DNA of 64,000 bases from Komarekiella atlantica HA4396-MV6 (GCA_019359395.1 JAHHHK010000025.1:35552-99551); one strand, 5' to 3'; positions 1-9,038 are shown, numbered from the stretch's first letter. Translations and numbers: made by a program. The notes: generated by a model from the letters alone, not told the origin.

Positions 1-1732
1 CAATCGTGCCACCTGCCATAACATAAATGCGATCGGCCATTTTGACAGTAGATAAACGATGGCTGATTAGGATCGCAGCTTGATTTTTGATGAGTTGGCG
101 AAACTGTTCAAATACTTCGTATTCAGCCTTGGGATCCATTGCACTGGTGGGTTCATCCAAAACAATCACTTGCGAGTTGCGGAGAAATGCTCGCGCCAAA
201 GCTACCTTTTGCCACTGCCCAATACTCAGTTCTTCTCCTTGATCAAACAACTTCCCTAGAACGGTATCATAACCTTGGGGTAATTTGGCAATCACGTCAT
301 CAGCACCAGAGCGACGCGCCGCAGCAATAATGCTTTCTCGCTCCGCTGGTAACTCGATATTGCCCAACCAAATATTTTCCTGAGCTGTGAAGTGGTACTT
401 GGCATAGTCTTGAAAAATCACGCTGATTTCCCGCCGCAAGTCTGCCATTCTATATTGGCTGAGGTCAATGCCATCAATAGTAATGCTGCCAGTAGTTGGG
501 TCGTACAAGCGGCATAAAAGTTTAATTAAAGTAGTTTTTCCAGAACCATTTTCTCCCACAAGCGCCACTACTTCCCCTGGTCGAATTGTCAGATTGATAT
601 CTTCAAGTGCCTGACGAGTAGTGGTAGCGTATTGGAAACTCACTTTGTTAAAAACGATGCCAGTTTGCATCGGTCGAGGAATAGGCTGGGGATTTAAAGG
701 TTCTACTAACTTAGGTTGTAAGTCAAGAAACTCGTAGAGGTTAGCAAGAAATAGATTATCCTCATACAAATTAGACAAACTAACTAATAGACTTTTAATA
801 TCATTTTGTCCTCGTTGTAATGCTTGGTGATAGAGTACCAAATCACCCAAACGTAGGACACCCTGGATAGCTTGATAGACTATGAAAGCATAAACACCAA
901 AGATGAAAATACCCGCTATAGCTTCCGCAATCAAATTAGCTATAGAGCGTTTGCTGAAAATGGCTATTTTTTCTTTATATATCTGCCGCCGGATCCGAAG
1001 ATACCATTGACTGAAGTATTCACCTAAATCAAACAAGCGAATTTCTTTAGCGTACTGGTCTGATGTCAGCATCCAAGCAAGGTACATTGCTTGCCGTTCC
1101 GGCTGCGTGCGTTTACGCTGCCAACGATACATGACACGACTGTATTTTACCCGTACTAGCAGAGCCGGAATGGCTGCTACAAAAAGAATGCCGATAATTC
1201 CCCAGTGGAGTGAGAGCAGTAAACCCACCATCGCCACTAAGGAAATACTACTTTGACCAACTTGTGCTAAACGATTGAGAATTTCAGGAGGACGGTAAGG
1301 AGCTTCTCGTTGCGCTCGTTGCAGGGCGTCGAAGTATTGGGCGTTTTCGTAGTACTCTAAGTCAGTAGCAATTGATTTAGCATTAATAATTCCCTGCATG
1401 TAGTCAGTCACTTGCTGAGAATGGGCAGTAACCACTAATTCTGTTAGTGAACTGCAAATACTGCTTACAAGAGTGACTGCACCAGCCAAGATAACCCAGA
1501 GGATGACATTACGAAAGGCGACTGTTTTATCAGCAACGTTGAGGTTGGCAACTACTGCATCTATGATTAGTTTGGTGAGATAGATTGATATTACGGGTAG
1601 TATACCTTGGATAACTAATAGTACTATGCGAGCGATCGTCCAACCGGGACTACTTTGCCACACCAGGCGTAATGCAGGCACAAGATGTAAAGTTTGCTGA
1701 ATTTTTTGTTTGATGTTTTTGCCTGCTCGCAT
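1..1732 (-). CDS. ABC transporter, fused permease-ATPase (lasso peptide exporter), C-terminus cut by window edge
   Basis: The gene reads leftward off the window from an ATG at 1732 (MRAGKNIKQK...), so the last residues are missing. The N-terminal half has several hydrophobic segments typical of an exporter membrane domain. The C-terminal half is an ABC ATPase: Walker A GENGSGKTT, Q-loop in VIFQDYAKYH, signature LSIGQ, Walker B VIVLDEPTS and a switch His in ISHRLST. It starts 57 bases after the kinase-like gene and ends the lasso-peptide operon, in the position of the 'D' exporter of such clusters. Export of the mature lasso peptide through the inner membrane is inferred from family and context. 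No N-terminal C39 peptidase domain is visible, which fits because B2 is the leader protease. Confidence 0.9.
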   Translation of the reverse strand, partial: MRAGKNIKQKIQQTLHLVPALRLVWQSSPGWTIARIVLLVIQGILPVISIYLTKLIIDAVVANLNVADKTVAFRNVILWVILAGAVTLVSSICSSLTELVVTAHSQQVTDYMQGIINAKSIATDLEYYENAQYFDALQRAQREAPYRPPEILNRLAQVGQSSISLVAMVGLLLSLHWGIIGILFVAAIPALLVRVKYSRVMYRWQRKRTQPERQAMYLAWMLTSDQYAKEIRLFDLGEYFSQWYLRIRRQIYKEKIAIFSKRSIANLIAEAIAGIFIFGVYAFIVYQAIQGVLRLGDLVLYHQALQRGQNDIKSLLVSLSNLYEDNLFLANLYEFLDLQPKLVEPLNPQPIPRPMQTGIVFNKVSFQYATTTRQALEDINLTIRPGEVVALVGENGSGKTTLIKLLCRLYDPTTGSITIDGIDLSQYRMADLRREISVIFQDYAKYHFTAQENIWLGNIELPAERESIIAAARRSGADDVIAKLPQGYDTVLGKLFDQGEELSIGQWQKVALARAFLRNSQVIVLDEPTSAMDPKAEYEVFEQFRQLIKNQAAILISHRLSTVKMADRIYVMAGGTI

Positions 1733-1789
1733 ATTTGAAATTTATACATTAATAAAATTTTAAATTTAGATTAAGCTAAATCACAAAAT

Positions 1790-2716
1790 CTATGCTGTGA
1801 CTGGTTGGTTATCACTTGCCAAATCTTCTTCTACCAAACGTGCTACATCAGGCAACAAGTCTAGGGAACGGGGTCGTTTCAGATTATAGATAGGTAGATT
1901 GTTAACTAAACTAGTACATTGATGCAAATGCACAGATGCCTTAGCACTCTGGATAAATTGCTTACCAACTAACATGGGGATATAAGAATTAGCAATTAGC
2001 TGAGTTATGGCTTCTGTAGGTGTGAGAGGTTTGATTTGAAGAGTTGAACCTACAGAAAGTACATAGATTCGCGTGATGGTTAGGGGTGTTCGTAAAAAGT
2101 TATCGATAGTGGGGCGATCGCGTTTCTCAGCGTCAGGATGGATCTTCCTTAATGTTTCTGGATTATCTCCTAATGCGGCTGTGGCTGCGTCGGGCCAAAG
2201 CTTGATTCGCGGAAATCCTGGAATTAATATGGGGGCGATCGCACTGTCAACATCCACAGCAGCTACATCATCTGCCATCAGTTTATGCCCCCGTCCATAG
2301 AGAGTTGCTGCCATAGTAGATTTACCTTGCCCCGATCGCCCCAAAAAAACGACAGCATTACCATCCACTGCGATCGCGCTACCATGCAGCACCAAAAACT
2401 GCCGTTGATGAAGCAACATTCCTAAGACTGCTCCTAACAGAGGTAGACGAATAACGCTTTCTTCGACACCTGGAAGCGGTTCGATAATAACTTCCTTTCC
2501 AGAACGTACTAAAAATTTACCTACTACTTTCCAGTACAAGTAAGTATATTCACCATCAATCTGAAAGTAACTCCATGATGGGGCAGGTGTAGGTAATAAC
2601 CAATTGACTTCTCCATAGCGGATAACTACATCTGCTTCTATATGTGTTGAACTTTGTAGCTCCGGTAAAGGTAAAGCAGAGCAGATATTCAAGCTATAAG
2701 CAGTGTAACTATACAT
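1790..2716 (-). CDS. HPr-kinase-like protein of the lasso-peptide cluster
   Basis: A 308-residue protein with the C-terminal fold of HPr kinase/phosphorylase. It has a P-loop GRSGQGKST at about residues 126-134, a conserved acidic pair (MADD, about 147-150) and GFPRIKLW near 167-174. The first 100 residues are a beta-rich region as in other stand-alone HPrK-like proteins. In Firmicutes and proteobacterial lasso clusters, homologues (the PadeK/ThcoK type) phosphorylate the side chain of the precursor's C-terminal Ser. The precursor here (2938-3084) ends in Ser, so that role is likely but inferred. The gene lies between the precursor and the exporter. HPrK-like proteins without a characterised role also occur in other RiPP clusters, so the substrate needs proof. 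Confidence 0.8.
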   Translation of the reverse strand: MYSYTAYSLNICSALPLPELQSSTHIEADVVIRYGEVNWLLPTPAPSWSYFQIDGEYTYLYWKVVGKFLVRSGKEVIIEPLPGVEESVIRLPLLGAVLGMLLHQRQFLVLHGSAIAVDGNAVVFLGRSGQGKSTMAATLYGRGHKLMADDVAAVDVDSAIAPILIPGFPRIKLWPDAATAALGDNPETLRKIHPDAEKRDRPTIDNFLRTPLTITRIYVLSVGSTLQIKPLTPTEAITQLIANSYIPMLVGKQFIQSAKASVHLHQCTSLVNNLPIYNLKRPRSLDLLPDVARLVEEDLASDNQPVTA

Positions 2717-2790
2717 CTCATAAACTCCATATTCAGTAGCTATAAGTTACTTTCCTACACAAACTAATTTTTTATTTAAATTTGAGTAAA

Positions 2791-2823
2791 TACCTCTGCT
2801 TAGTTGTAACCTAAACAGAGGTA
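2791..2823 (-). terminator. Hairpin between lasso precursor and kinase genes
   Basis: TACCTCTG at 2791-2798 pairs with CAGAGGTA at 2816-2823. After one C-A mismatch, TTAG/CTAA extends the stem, leaving a 7-base loop. On the minus strand it lies about 115 bases past the precursor stop and is followed by TTTACTCAAATTT. It could be a partial terminator or an mRNA-stabilising end that makes more precursor than kinase/exporter transcript. The U-tract is weak, so the function is inferred. Confidence 0.5.
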
Positions 2824-2937
2824 AATCAATAATCTGGACTATCTAAGCTTGTGAAGCCTATATATCAGATTGACTGGTAGATAATTAGGCAAAACTTGAG
2901 TATCCTATATCTACCTATTTATCGTTCCAAACTCCTG

Positions 2938-3084
2938 CTAGGAGAAAGTTACATCGTCTTTGGGAGTCGAGATAGGAAATTCTTTATCTGTAAACAAGCC
3001 CAAGCCAAGACCTTGAGTCAAGACTTCGACTTCGCCATAAACAGTCAGTTTGGGCTGGGTGTAAGGCTTCTTGTTAGCAGTCAT
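2938..3084 (-). CDS. Lasso peptide precursor (48 aa)
   Basis: A short ORF starting ATG at 3084 behind a good ribosome site (GGAG, 6 bases upstream). The 24-residue leader contains Y8-TQ-P11-K-L13, G17 and T23. Counted from the cleavage site these are Tyr -17, Pro -14, Leu -12, Gly -8 and Thr -2, the pattern bound by B1 proteins and required by B2. Cleavage after Gln24 gives a 24-residue core. Its first nine residues, GLGLGLFTD, allow a macrolactam between Gly1 and Asp9, and the tail is KEFPISTPKDDVTFS, ending in Ser. The position between the cyclase and kinase genes supports the call. Ring size and cleavage site are predictions. The tail is long (15 residues). I saw no second precursor in the flanking gaps (2717-2937 and 3085-3290). 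Confidence 0.88.
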   Translation of the reverse strand: MTANKKPYTQPKLTVYGEVEVLTQGLGLGLFTDKEFPISTPKDDVTFS

Positions 3085-3290
3085 AATTTTCTCCATTGTT
3101 TTTTGGTGTTTTGTTTACTTTCAAGGTTGGCTCTATTCAGAACCAAGAAACAGCTAAGTGTGATATCACGCCATCTAGCTGGGTAACAATCAAACTCGCT
3201 GTGCTGTTGGATGTTGCCTAGAAGAGAACAGCCAACAGGACAATGATTTGACATATCATGGAAACTTTTCTAGAAGATGAAGACGTTGAT

Positions 3291-5270
3291 TTAAACTCCT
3301 TTTTCGGCAAATTCATTAGATCTATTCTGTGCAGCATACTGCAACCATAAAGCTAAAGAAACAGCTATCCAAATTGTGTGGACATCCTTTCCTGCTGTTG
3401 GAGATTGTGAAGAGATAAATCTTTGATATGTCTGCTTGAGGTCAGTAACATCTATATATTCTGCAAGGACTCCTAAATCATCCAGAATTAACTTATCCAA
3501 ACGCTCTCGCTCAAAAGACAATAAACCATGGACGAGATTTGGAGAAAAATTTGCTTTGCCTCGACGCCATTGCACTTCTATCGGCAAAACATTAGCCATT
3601 GCGCGGCGCATGACGACCCGATTCCAGCCCATGTGCAGCTTTTGCTCAGCAGGCAAGGAGAGGCAGAACTCTACTAAACGCTTGTCCCAAAAAGGGTAGC
3701 GTTGTTCAATAGAAAAGGCAGCACAAGTTTTGTCTTGCATCTCAGCAGCAAATGACACTAAACCTTGGGTGACATTGCGGTAGTGTCGTTCTCTTTCGTT
3801 TTGGCCAAAGTTACTTTGGATTTTTTGCCAAGCCTGATAGCGTTCTTGGAGACCTACACGCTGGACAAACTCAGCATTCAATATGGCACTCCAGGCAGGC
3901 TGGTTAGCCGATTGGTTATCTTGGCGAGAGCTTAACCGAGTAAGTGCTTGCCAACTCCGTTGAAAAAGCCTTAGAGGTGGGTATTTGGAAAATGTCGGTT
4001 TAATTCCATATTGTTTTACATAACTCCATAGCCATCTCCAAAAATTCACATTGAAAGTTTTAGCTAGTTCTTTAATTTCTCTTGCCAAAGCTAGCCAGCG
4101 ACCTGCTCGTGCTAGTTCACTTAAGTAACCGTAACCATCCGATACGACGTTATCGCCATCAAAACCATCGAAGACAACACGAACACCTTGCGCTTTAATC
4201 GCTTCATACAAAGCCCAACTCATAGACCAATTGGGTGCGTAAAAGGCCTCATCTTGATGCCAAAACATTTGGTCTATGTTCTTCAAAGGACTAATTTGAT
4301 CTCCTTTGATATAGTGTGGCTCAAGTCCACCCTGCGCTAAAACTGCGTTGATATATGGGCGTTCATCACATTCAGCCAACTCATCAAACACTGCCGAGAA
4401 TGTATGCAGACGCCGCTCTCCATCTTCAGCAAGCAGTTTCCGTGCCATACAAGTAATCGATGAAGAATCTAGTCCACCGCTCAAATGAGAGCCAATAGGA
4501 AAGGCGCTACGCAAGCGGCACTGCACTGCTTTGCTAAAAATTTCACGAAATGCTTCAGCATACTCTTCATCTGAACCTAAAAGCAATTCCCGATTAGGAT
4601 CAATAGACCAGTATGATTGTAATTTTATTCCTTCAAGGCTTACTGTCATCCTGTGAGCAGGAGGTAGTCTGAAGATATTCTTGTATGAGGTAATATCTGC
4701 CTCGTGAAACATTGATGCTAGATAGTCACCTATCCTCACTTCATTAATCTGACGAGGAACATCTGGCACACAAAAGATAGCTTTGATTTCACTAGCAAAA
4801 ATGAAAGCTTGTTCAGACGCATAGTAATAGAAAGGTTTAATGCCAAAATGATCTCTGGCACAAAAGATTATTTGCTTTTGCATATCCCAAATAGCAAAGG
4901 CAAAATCACCTAATAAATTTTCTGGGCATTGCTCACCCCATTTTTCGTAAGCAGCCAGCACTAGCTGGCTATCAGTTATTTTTTCAGGTGGATAGTTATT
5001 AAGCTGTAATGTATAAATTAACTCATCTCTGTTATCTATACGAAGATCTGCTGTAATCACTAAATCTTCAGTTTGATTAACCAGAGGTAACTTTTCCAAC
5101 AACGATTCAGGAGTAGTCCATAACATACTATGACCCAACCCAACAGATCCAGCGCACCAGGCATCTAACCCATCTGGCCCCCTATGGGCAAGAATATTGA
5201 CCATATCCTTGAACTGCTGATAATTAACTAGCTTGCCATCTAGGTTGTAGATGCCGATAATACCACTCAT
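3291..5270 (-). CDS. Lasso peptide macrolactam synthetase (C protein, asparagine-synthetase-like)
   Basis: A 659-residue protein with the asparagine synthetase B layout. Residues 1-200 are a class II glutamine amidotransferase-like domain. The ATP-pyrophosphatase domain follows, with SGGLDSS at 264-270. The catalytic Cys2 of true amidotransferases is replaced (the protein begins MSGIIG), so glutamine cannot be the nitrogen donor. This fits lasso cyclases, which adenylate the ring Asp/Glu and let the N-terminal amine attack it. The start codon overlaps the B2 stop by 4 bases (ATGA), showing translational coupling. The predicted substrate is the Asp9 side chain of the core encoded just downstream. 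Asparagine synthetase itself is unlikely because of the lost Cys2 and the B1/B2 neighbours. Confidence 0.92.
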   Translation of the reverse strand: MSGIIGIYNLDGKLVNYQQFKDMVNILAHRGPDGLDAWCAGSVGLGHSMLWTTPESLLEKLPLVNQTEDLVITADLRIDNRDELIYTLQLNNYPPEKITDSQLVLAAYEKWGEQCPENLLGDFAFAIWDMQKQIIFCARDHFGIKPFYYYASEQAFIFASEIKAIFCVPDVPRQINEVRIGDYLASMFHEADITSYKNIFRLPPAHRMTVSLEGIKLQSYWSIDPNRELLLGSDEEYAEAFREIFSKAVQCRLRSAFPIGSHLSGGLDSSSITCMARKLLAEDGERRLHTFSAVFDELAECDERPYINAVLAQGGLEPHYIKGDQISPLKNIDQMFWHQDEAFYAPNWSMSWALYEAIKAQGVRVVFDGFDGDNVVSDGYGYLSELARAGRWLALAREIKELAKTFNVNFWRWLWSYVKQYGIKPTFSKYPPLRLFQRSWQALTRLSSRQDNQSANQPAWSAILNAEFVQRVGLQERYQAWQKIQSNFGQNERERHYRNVTQGLVSFAAEMQDKTCAAFSIEQRYPFWDKRLVEFCLSLPAEQKLHMGWNRVVMRRAMANVLPIEVQWRRGKANFSPNLVHGLLSFERERLDKLILDDLGVLAEYIDVTDLKQTYQRFISSQSPTAGKDVHTIWIAVSLALWLQYAAQNRSNEFAEKGV

Positions 5271-5704
5271 AGTCTGTTTCCTGGCAAAGATGGCAGTTGG
5301 GTAAAGCGTGAAAGATCTGTTAGATAACCAATTACAACTTTTCCTTGACTTTCAACCCACGCATGGGCTTCTAGTTTCCCTTCGTCACTTTTGGCAACTC
5401 CTATACGGAGTTCTGGTAAGTAACCTCGTCGAGTCATGAGTACCTGGCAAGCTAAAGCACGGGCGAGACACTTAGCGCCACTGGGCATACAACGAGTACT
5501 TACATTAACAGCCCAGATAATTTTGCTAAGGGAGGTTTGGTCTAGTTTAGTGTTTGGCTGACTAATGCTACCCAGGATTTGCCGTAAGGTTTGAAATGGC
5601 AGTAACCACAATCCTAATTTGATTAATCCCAACAAAATAAAGGTATTTATCAAAAGATAGCGATCTTTGTTTGTGAGGCGCAGCAATTTAAGCACCTGCT
5701 TCAT
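5267..5704 (-). CDS. Lasso peptide leader peptidase (B2, transglutaminase-like Cys protease)
   Basis: A 145-residue protein of the transglutaminase-core type found as lasso B2. The catalytic Cys is in AKCLARAL (Cys79), the His in EAHAWVE (His114), and an acidic residue follows near 130. The first 40 residues are hydrophobic and basic, as in other B2 proteins. It removes the leader after the Thr(-2)-Xaa pair when B1 presents the leader. It overlaps B1 by 17 bases upstream and the cyclase by 4 bases downstream. The separate B1 and B2 genes match the split arrangement seen outside proteobacteria. Confidence 0.9.
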   Translation of the reverse strand: MKQVLKLLRLTNKDRYLLINTFILLGLIKLGLWLLPFQTLRQILGSISQPNTKLDQTSLSKIIWAVNVSTRCMPSGAKCLARALACQVLMTRRGYLPELRIGVAKSDEGKLEAHAWVESQGKVVIGYLTDLSRFTQLPSLPGNRL

Positions 5705-5990
5705 GTCTTATCTCGATTAGTCCTTTTGTTGCTAAGTCTTCAAGCAATACTAAAATGTCAGCTTCACATGCTTGGGAATCAACTTCATACTCTGCTAACA
5801 AGGCATCCCGAATTTCTTTTACAGTTTTCGGAGCTTGAATCAGATTCCAAATGCTTACTCCTACTTGATTTAAACCGTAGTAAACCCCGGAGTTGATATC
5901 AAGAATAACTGCTTCTCCTTGCAGTTCAGAAAAAATCTGATTCTTGGCTGCTACTACCTTAGGAAAATTGGTCGATAAGTTTACAGGCAT
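5688..5990 (-). CDS. Lasso peptide leader-binding protein (B1, PqqD-like)
   Basis: A 100-residue PqqD-family RiPP recognition element. It shows the typical order of a short beta region (GEAVILDINSGVYYGLN), the helix around GVSIWNLI, then the acidic helical segment ending DLATKGLIEI. Such proteins bind the YxxPxL motif of the leader and deliver it to B2 and C. It is the first gene of the minus-strand operon. Upstream (5991-6060 on the minus strand) is AT-rich with a TATAAA-like box but no convincing -35, so I do not call a promoter. Confidence 0.9.
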   Translation of the reverse strand: MPVNLSTNFPKVVAAKNQIFSELQGEAVILDINSGVYYGLNQVGVSIWNLIQAPKTVKEIRDALLAEYEVDSQACEADILVLLEDLATKGLIEIRHEAGA

Positions 5991-6732
5991 TTTCAGTAAA
6001 TTCTCTATGCACTTTTGTTTATGCTTAGATTAATTTATAACATTTCATAAAAACTACTGCTACACAACAATAGTATCTTTACTCATTGTTTTAAATTATC
6101 CTTGATTTTATAAAGCATCTGTAAAGGAAACAAAATGAAACATGAGTTGTTCTCTCTAAAATACTACGTTTGACATTTATACATTCTTCTTTGCTTCTAA
6201 TTAATTAAGATGTTTATAGTGTTTTCTAGTCAACTTAGGTACAAGTTTATCAGTGTTTATCTGTCTTGAAAAGTTTACCTAGGTTGGGAAACCCCGTTCG
6301 CATGATTGCGTCTCACCTTCTCTACGAGACCAAGGCGTTGGCGGAGCCTCTCGCAGAGAAGGGAGAAGTTCTGAGCGCCGGACGCCGGCGCACCCTGCGG
6401 GATCTTGCTACAGACTTCTCTCCGCCTACAGAACTTTTCGCAGTGTTTATCTGTGGTTAATTACTTCTTTTGTGTACTTCACTCAAGTGAGAACCGCTAT
6501 AGCTACTATCCTAATTAAAAATAGTCCGTATCAATTAGTTTATAAGTAATTGTATGTCTTCTCTCCATAGGTAGGTATTTATTAAGCAGCTATTAACTTG
6601 TGAAATCACTATTACGATGAGACAAAGCTGAAAATGTAGATGATTGCAAGTCCACTTGAACTGTGCGATCGCAAAACTCACACAAACATCGACAATCGTT
6701 GAAACGTAACTATAAAATCCCACAGAAACTCT
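5991..6732. other. Gene-free stretch upstream of the lasso operon
   Basis: An AT-rich region that should hold the lasso operon promoter near 6000-6080, plus the dispersed repeat annotated at 6219-6520. Short reading frames within it (for example 6266-6460) are made of repeat sequence and I do not regard them as genes. Confidence 0.6.
6219..6520. repeat. Dispersed repeat element, copy 1
   Basis: The flanks match those of a copy at 40545-40910. The left flank reads ...AGGTACAAGTTTATC then GTGTTTATCTGTCTTG. The right flank contains GTGGTTAATTACTTCTT, then a stretch ending CACTCAAGTGAGAACCGCT. The interior is GC-rich, with short palindromic modules such as CGCCGGACGCCGGCG. No transposase is encoded. 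It looks like a non-autonomous intergenic repeat of Nostoc type. Confidence 0.7.
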
Positions 6733-7749
6733 TCAGTCTTGACCTCTGCTTATCCACTTTACTGCTTCGCGTGCGGATGTAATATGCAGTGGTATTTTAA
6801 TGACTCGCACTTCCCCTGTGTCGGAATTGATTGCTCTGAGAAAATGATGAGGCTGGACGTTGGCTCGTTTCCCGATGCGTAAAAGCGTGTAAAATAGCTT
6901 GTATTCTTCCCAGGAATCAATTTCAGTTGCGTTTAATTCTTCTAATAAGCGTGCCCAAGCAGTGTCATTAATTTGTTTGGGCTGGCGTTGTCGCTGAATT
7001 TGACCAGAGTTAGTGTATAAAGTATAGCCATCTTCAAACACAATTGCTGCTTCGTCTTCTGCATGGAGACGATTCTTGCTATCGAAGCTGACTTTTCGAG
7101 GGCGATCGCAAACAATACAGATATTATTGAAGAAAAATGTCCAGCCACAGTTTCTAGTGAATATTTCTAATATTAGCAGTTTGTCTTGAAATTGCCGATA
7201 GTTGAAAGTATTTATGCAAAATTCAAAGAAACTACCCCCTGCAACTAAACTTTCTGGCTTTTGGCAACTGGAAAATATATTTTTGAGAAATTCTTGATAT
7301 TTATTACCAAACTGTTGATAGGCAATATCTCGCCACTATCTTTCTAACTGTTGTTTTAGCGGAGTTGCAAACTGTTTGACAAAATGATTTTCAAAAGCCG
7401 AATGTAAGTCATTTTGCAGCGTTACAGGTAATTGCACAAGTAATAATGAGTGCAAACTGCTGTAGAGTTTACTCCAATACTGACTATTGATAACACTACC
7501 TAGTGTGTTGTAGGAATGCAATCGCACCAAACTCCAAATGTATTCCAACGCCGCATTAGGACTATTAACAAATATTATTTTTGGCTTGGCAAGCCCAAGT
7601 GCAATATATATTGCATTGACTGCATCTGCCGCTTTTTGTTGGTCAATTGCTTTGGTAGATAGCCCAAAGTGTTGCCATTTTTCGCGGGTAAGAGGTATTA
7701 AAGCTTTTTGCTCTGGAGTCAAGCTGTCAAGCGACATACTGCGAATCAA
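6733..7749 (-). pseudogene. DUF6745-like protein interrupted by an in-frame TAG
   Basis: One open frame of 339 codons runs from 7749 to 6733, with a single amber codon at 7336-7338 (...KQQLER-stop-WRDIAY...). The N-terminal part has LTPEQKALIPLTREKW and IDQQKAADAV. The C-terminal part has CIVCDRP, FDSKNRLHAEDEAAI, then YTLYTNSG and a final SAREAVKWISRG. This order matches a large cyanobacterial family I know as DUF6745, often carried beside leucine-rich-repeat genes. The C-terminal part is shorter than usual: the insert between the Tyr-rich segment and the last helix is reduced. Start may be the Met at 7737. Either the gene is dead or there is a sequencing error; readthrough is less likely. 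The family function is unknown. Confidence 0.75.
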
Positions 7750-7931
7750 AAAATGTGATTATTTTTATTAAACCAGTTACGTGGATCATCTAGTTTAATT
7801 TGATAAATCAATGCCAGTAGCAAAAGCAAAGAAGCAACCAAGTATATGAAACGGCGAACCAAGATTTCCGCTACAAAAATATAGTTAACAGCACGTTAGT
7901 AAATCTGTTTTTATCGCTAATTACATAAAAA

Positions 7932-8005
7932 TCGGGATGACTGGATTCGAACCAGCGGCCCCTTCGTCCCGAACGAAGTGCGCTACCAAGCTGCGCTACA
8001 TCCCG
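7932..8005 (-). tRNA. tRNA-Pro (anticodon CGG)
   Basis: It folds as a full cloverleaf on the minus strand: acceptor CGGGATG/CATCCCG, D-arm GCGC...GCGC, anticodon stem CTTCG/CGAAG with loop TTCGGGA (anticodon CGG), T-arm GCTGG-TTCGAAT-CCAGT and discriminator A. No variable-arm extension, and CCA is not encoded. Confidence 0.95.
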
Positions 8006-8140
8006 CCATAAAGATGGCACTGTACACCTAAAATATCACAACCAGTAGTAAATGACAAAACTACATTTATAAAGATTACTTCCCCAAGGGCTTTGCTTGC
8101 TACGATTAGATGTAGATAACTTTAGTAATGAAAGTGGATT

Positions 8141-9028
8141 GTGACTGTAAAACCAGACTGGTTGCGGGTGAAAGCGCCTCAGCGGGAGCGCGTTGCTAAC
8201 GTTAAAGAAATTTTGCGGGATTTAGCCCTCAATACGGTTTGCGAGGAAGCGTCCTGTCCGAATATTGGTGAGTGCTTCAACGCTGGTACTGCCACTTTTT
8301 TAATTATGGGGCCAGCTTGTACACGCGCCTGTCCCTACTGTGATATTGACTTTGAGAAAAAACCCAAACCACTAGACCCTACTGAACCTGGACGACTGGC
8401 GGAAGCCATTCGCAGGTTGAAACTTAATCATGTGGTTATCACTTCTGTGAACCGAGATGATTTGCCGGATGGTGGTGCATCCCAGTTTGTGCGCTGTATC
8501 GAAGCGGTTCGCACCATCTCGCCACATACTACAATTGAGGTACTAATTCCTGACTTGTGCGGCAATTGGGATGCTCTGGAGATCATTCTACAAGCTGCAC
8601 CAGAGGTGCTAAACCACAATACGGAAACGGTTCCACGCCTTTATCGCCGGGTGCGTCCCCAAGGGAATTACGATCGCACGCTAGAATTACTTAAGCGATC
8701 GCGTCAAATTGCTCCTTGGACATACACTAAATCCGGTATCATGGTCGGACTCGGCGAAACTGATGCAGAAATCCGCCAAGTTATGCAAGACTTGCGAACC
8801 GTTGATTGTGATATTTTGACAATTGGGCAATACCTCCAGCCCAGCCAAAAACACTTAAAAGTAGATGAATTTATCCACCCAGAACAATTTACTGCTTGGA
8901 AGATATTCGGAGAAGAACTGGGATTTTTGCAAGTCGTTTCTTCACCATTGACAAGAAGCTCATATCATGCAGAACAAGTGAGGGAATTAATGGAACGTTA
9001 CCCCCGCTCAAAAAGTGATGAGTTATAA
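8141..9028 (+). CDS. lipA: Lipoyl synthase
   Basis: A 295-residue radical SAM enzyme that inserts two sulfurs into protein-bound octanoyl groups, making lipoyl cofactors for dehydrogenase complexes. The auxiliary cluster cysteines are Cys34, Cys39 and Cys45 ([12 protein letters not shown]) and the radical SAM motif is Cys60/64/67 (CTRACPYC). The C-terminal RSSYHAEQ carries the conserved Ser ligand. It starts at GTG 8141; no better ATG precedes it. Length is normal. The tRNA-Pro lies upstream on the other strand and gpsA starts 10 bases downstream. Nostoc genomes often carry a second lipA elsewhere. Confidence 0.95.
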   Translation: MTVKPDWLRVKAPQRERVANVKEILRDLALNTVCEEASCPNIGECFNAGTATFLIMGPACTRACPYCDIDFEKKPKPLDPTEPGRLAEAIRRLKLNHVVITSVNRDDLPDGGASQFVRCIEAVRTISPHTTIEVLIPDLCGNWDALEIILQAAPEVLNHNTETVPRLYRRVRPQGNYDRTLELLKRSRQIAPWTYTKSGIMVGLGETDAEIRQVMQDLRTVDCDILTIGQYLQPSQKHLKVDEFIHPEQFTAWKIFGEELGFLQVVSSPLTRSSYHAEQVRELMERYPRSKSDEL

Positions 9029-9038
9029 GTTATGAGTT

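Noticed and set aside
2896..3186. 96-codon plus-strand frame opposite the lasso precursor
   Set aside because: It is antisense to the precursor, has no ribosome site, and the minus-strand ORF fits the lasso leader pattern.
3085..3290. Possible second lasso precursor
   Set aside because: Short frames here lack the YxxP...T(-2) leader pattern and a suitable ring acid.
3291..5270. True asparagine synthetase
   Set aside because: Catalytic Cys2 is missing and the neighbours are lasso B1, B2, precursor and kinase genes.
6266..6460. 64-codon frame upstream of the lasso operon
   Set aside because: Made of dispersed repeat copy 1.
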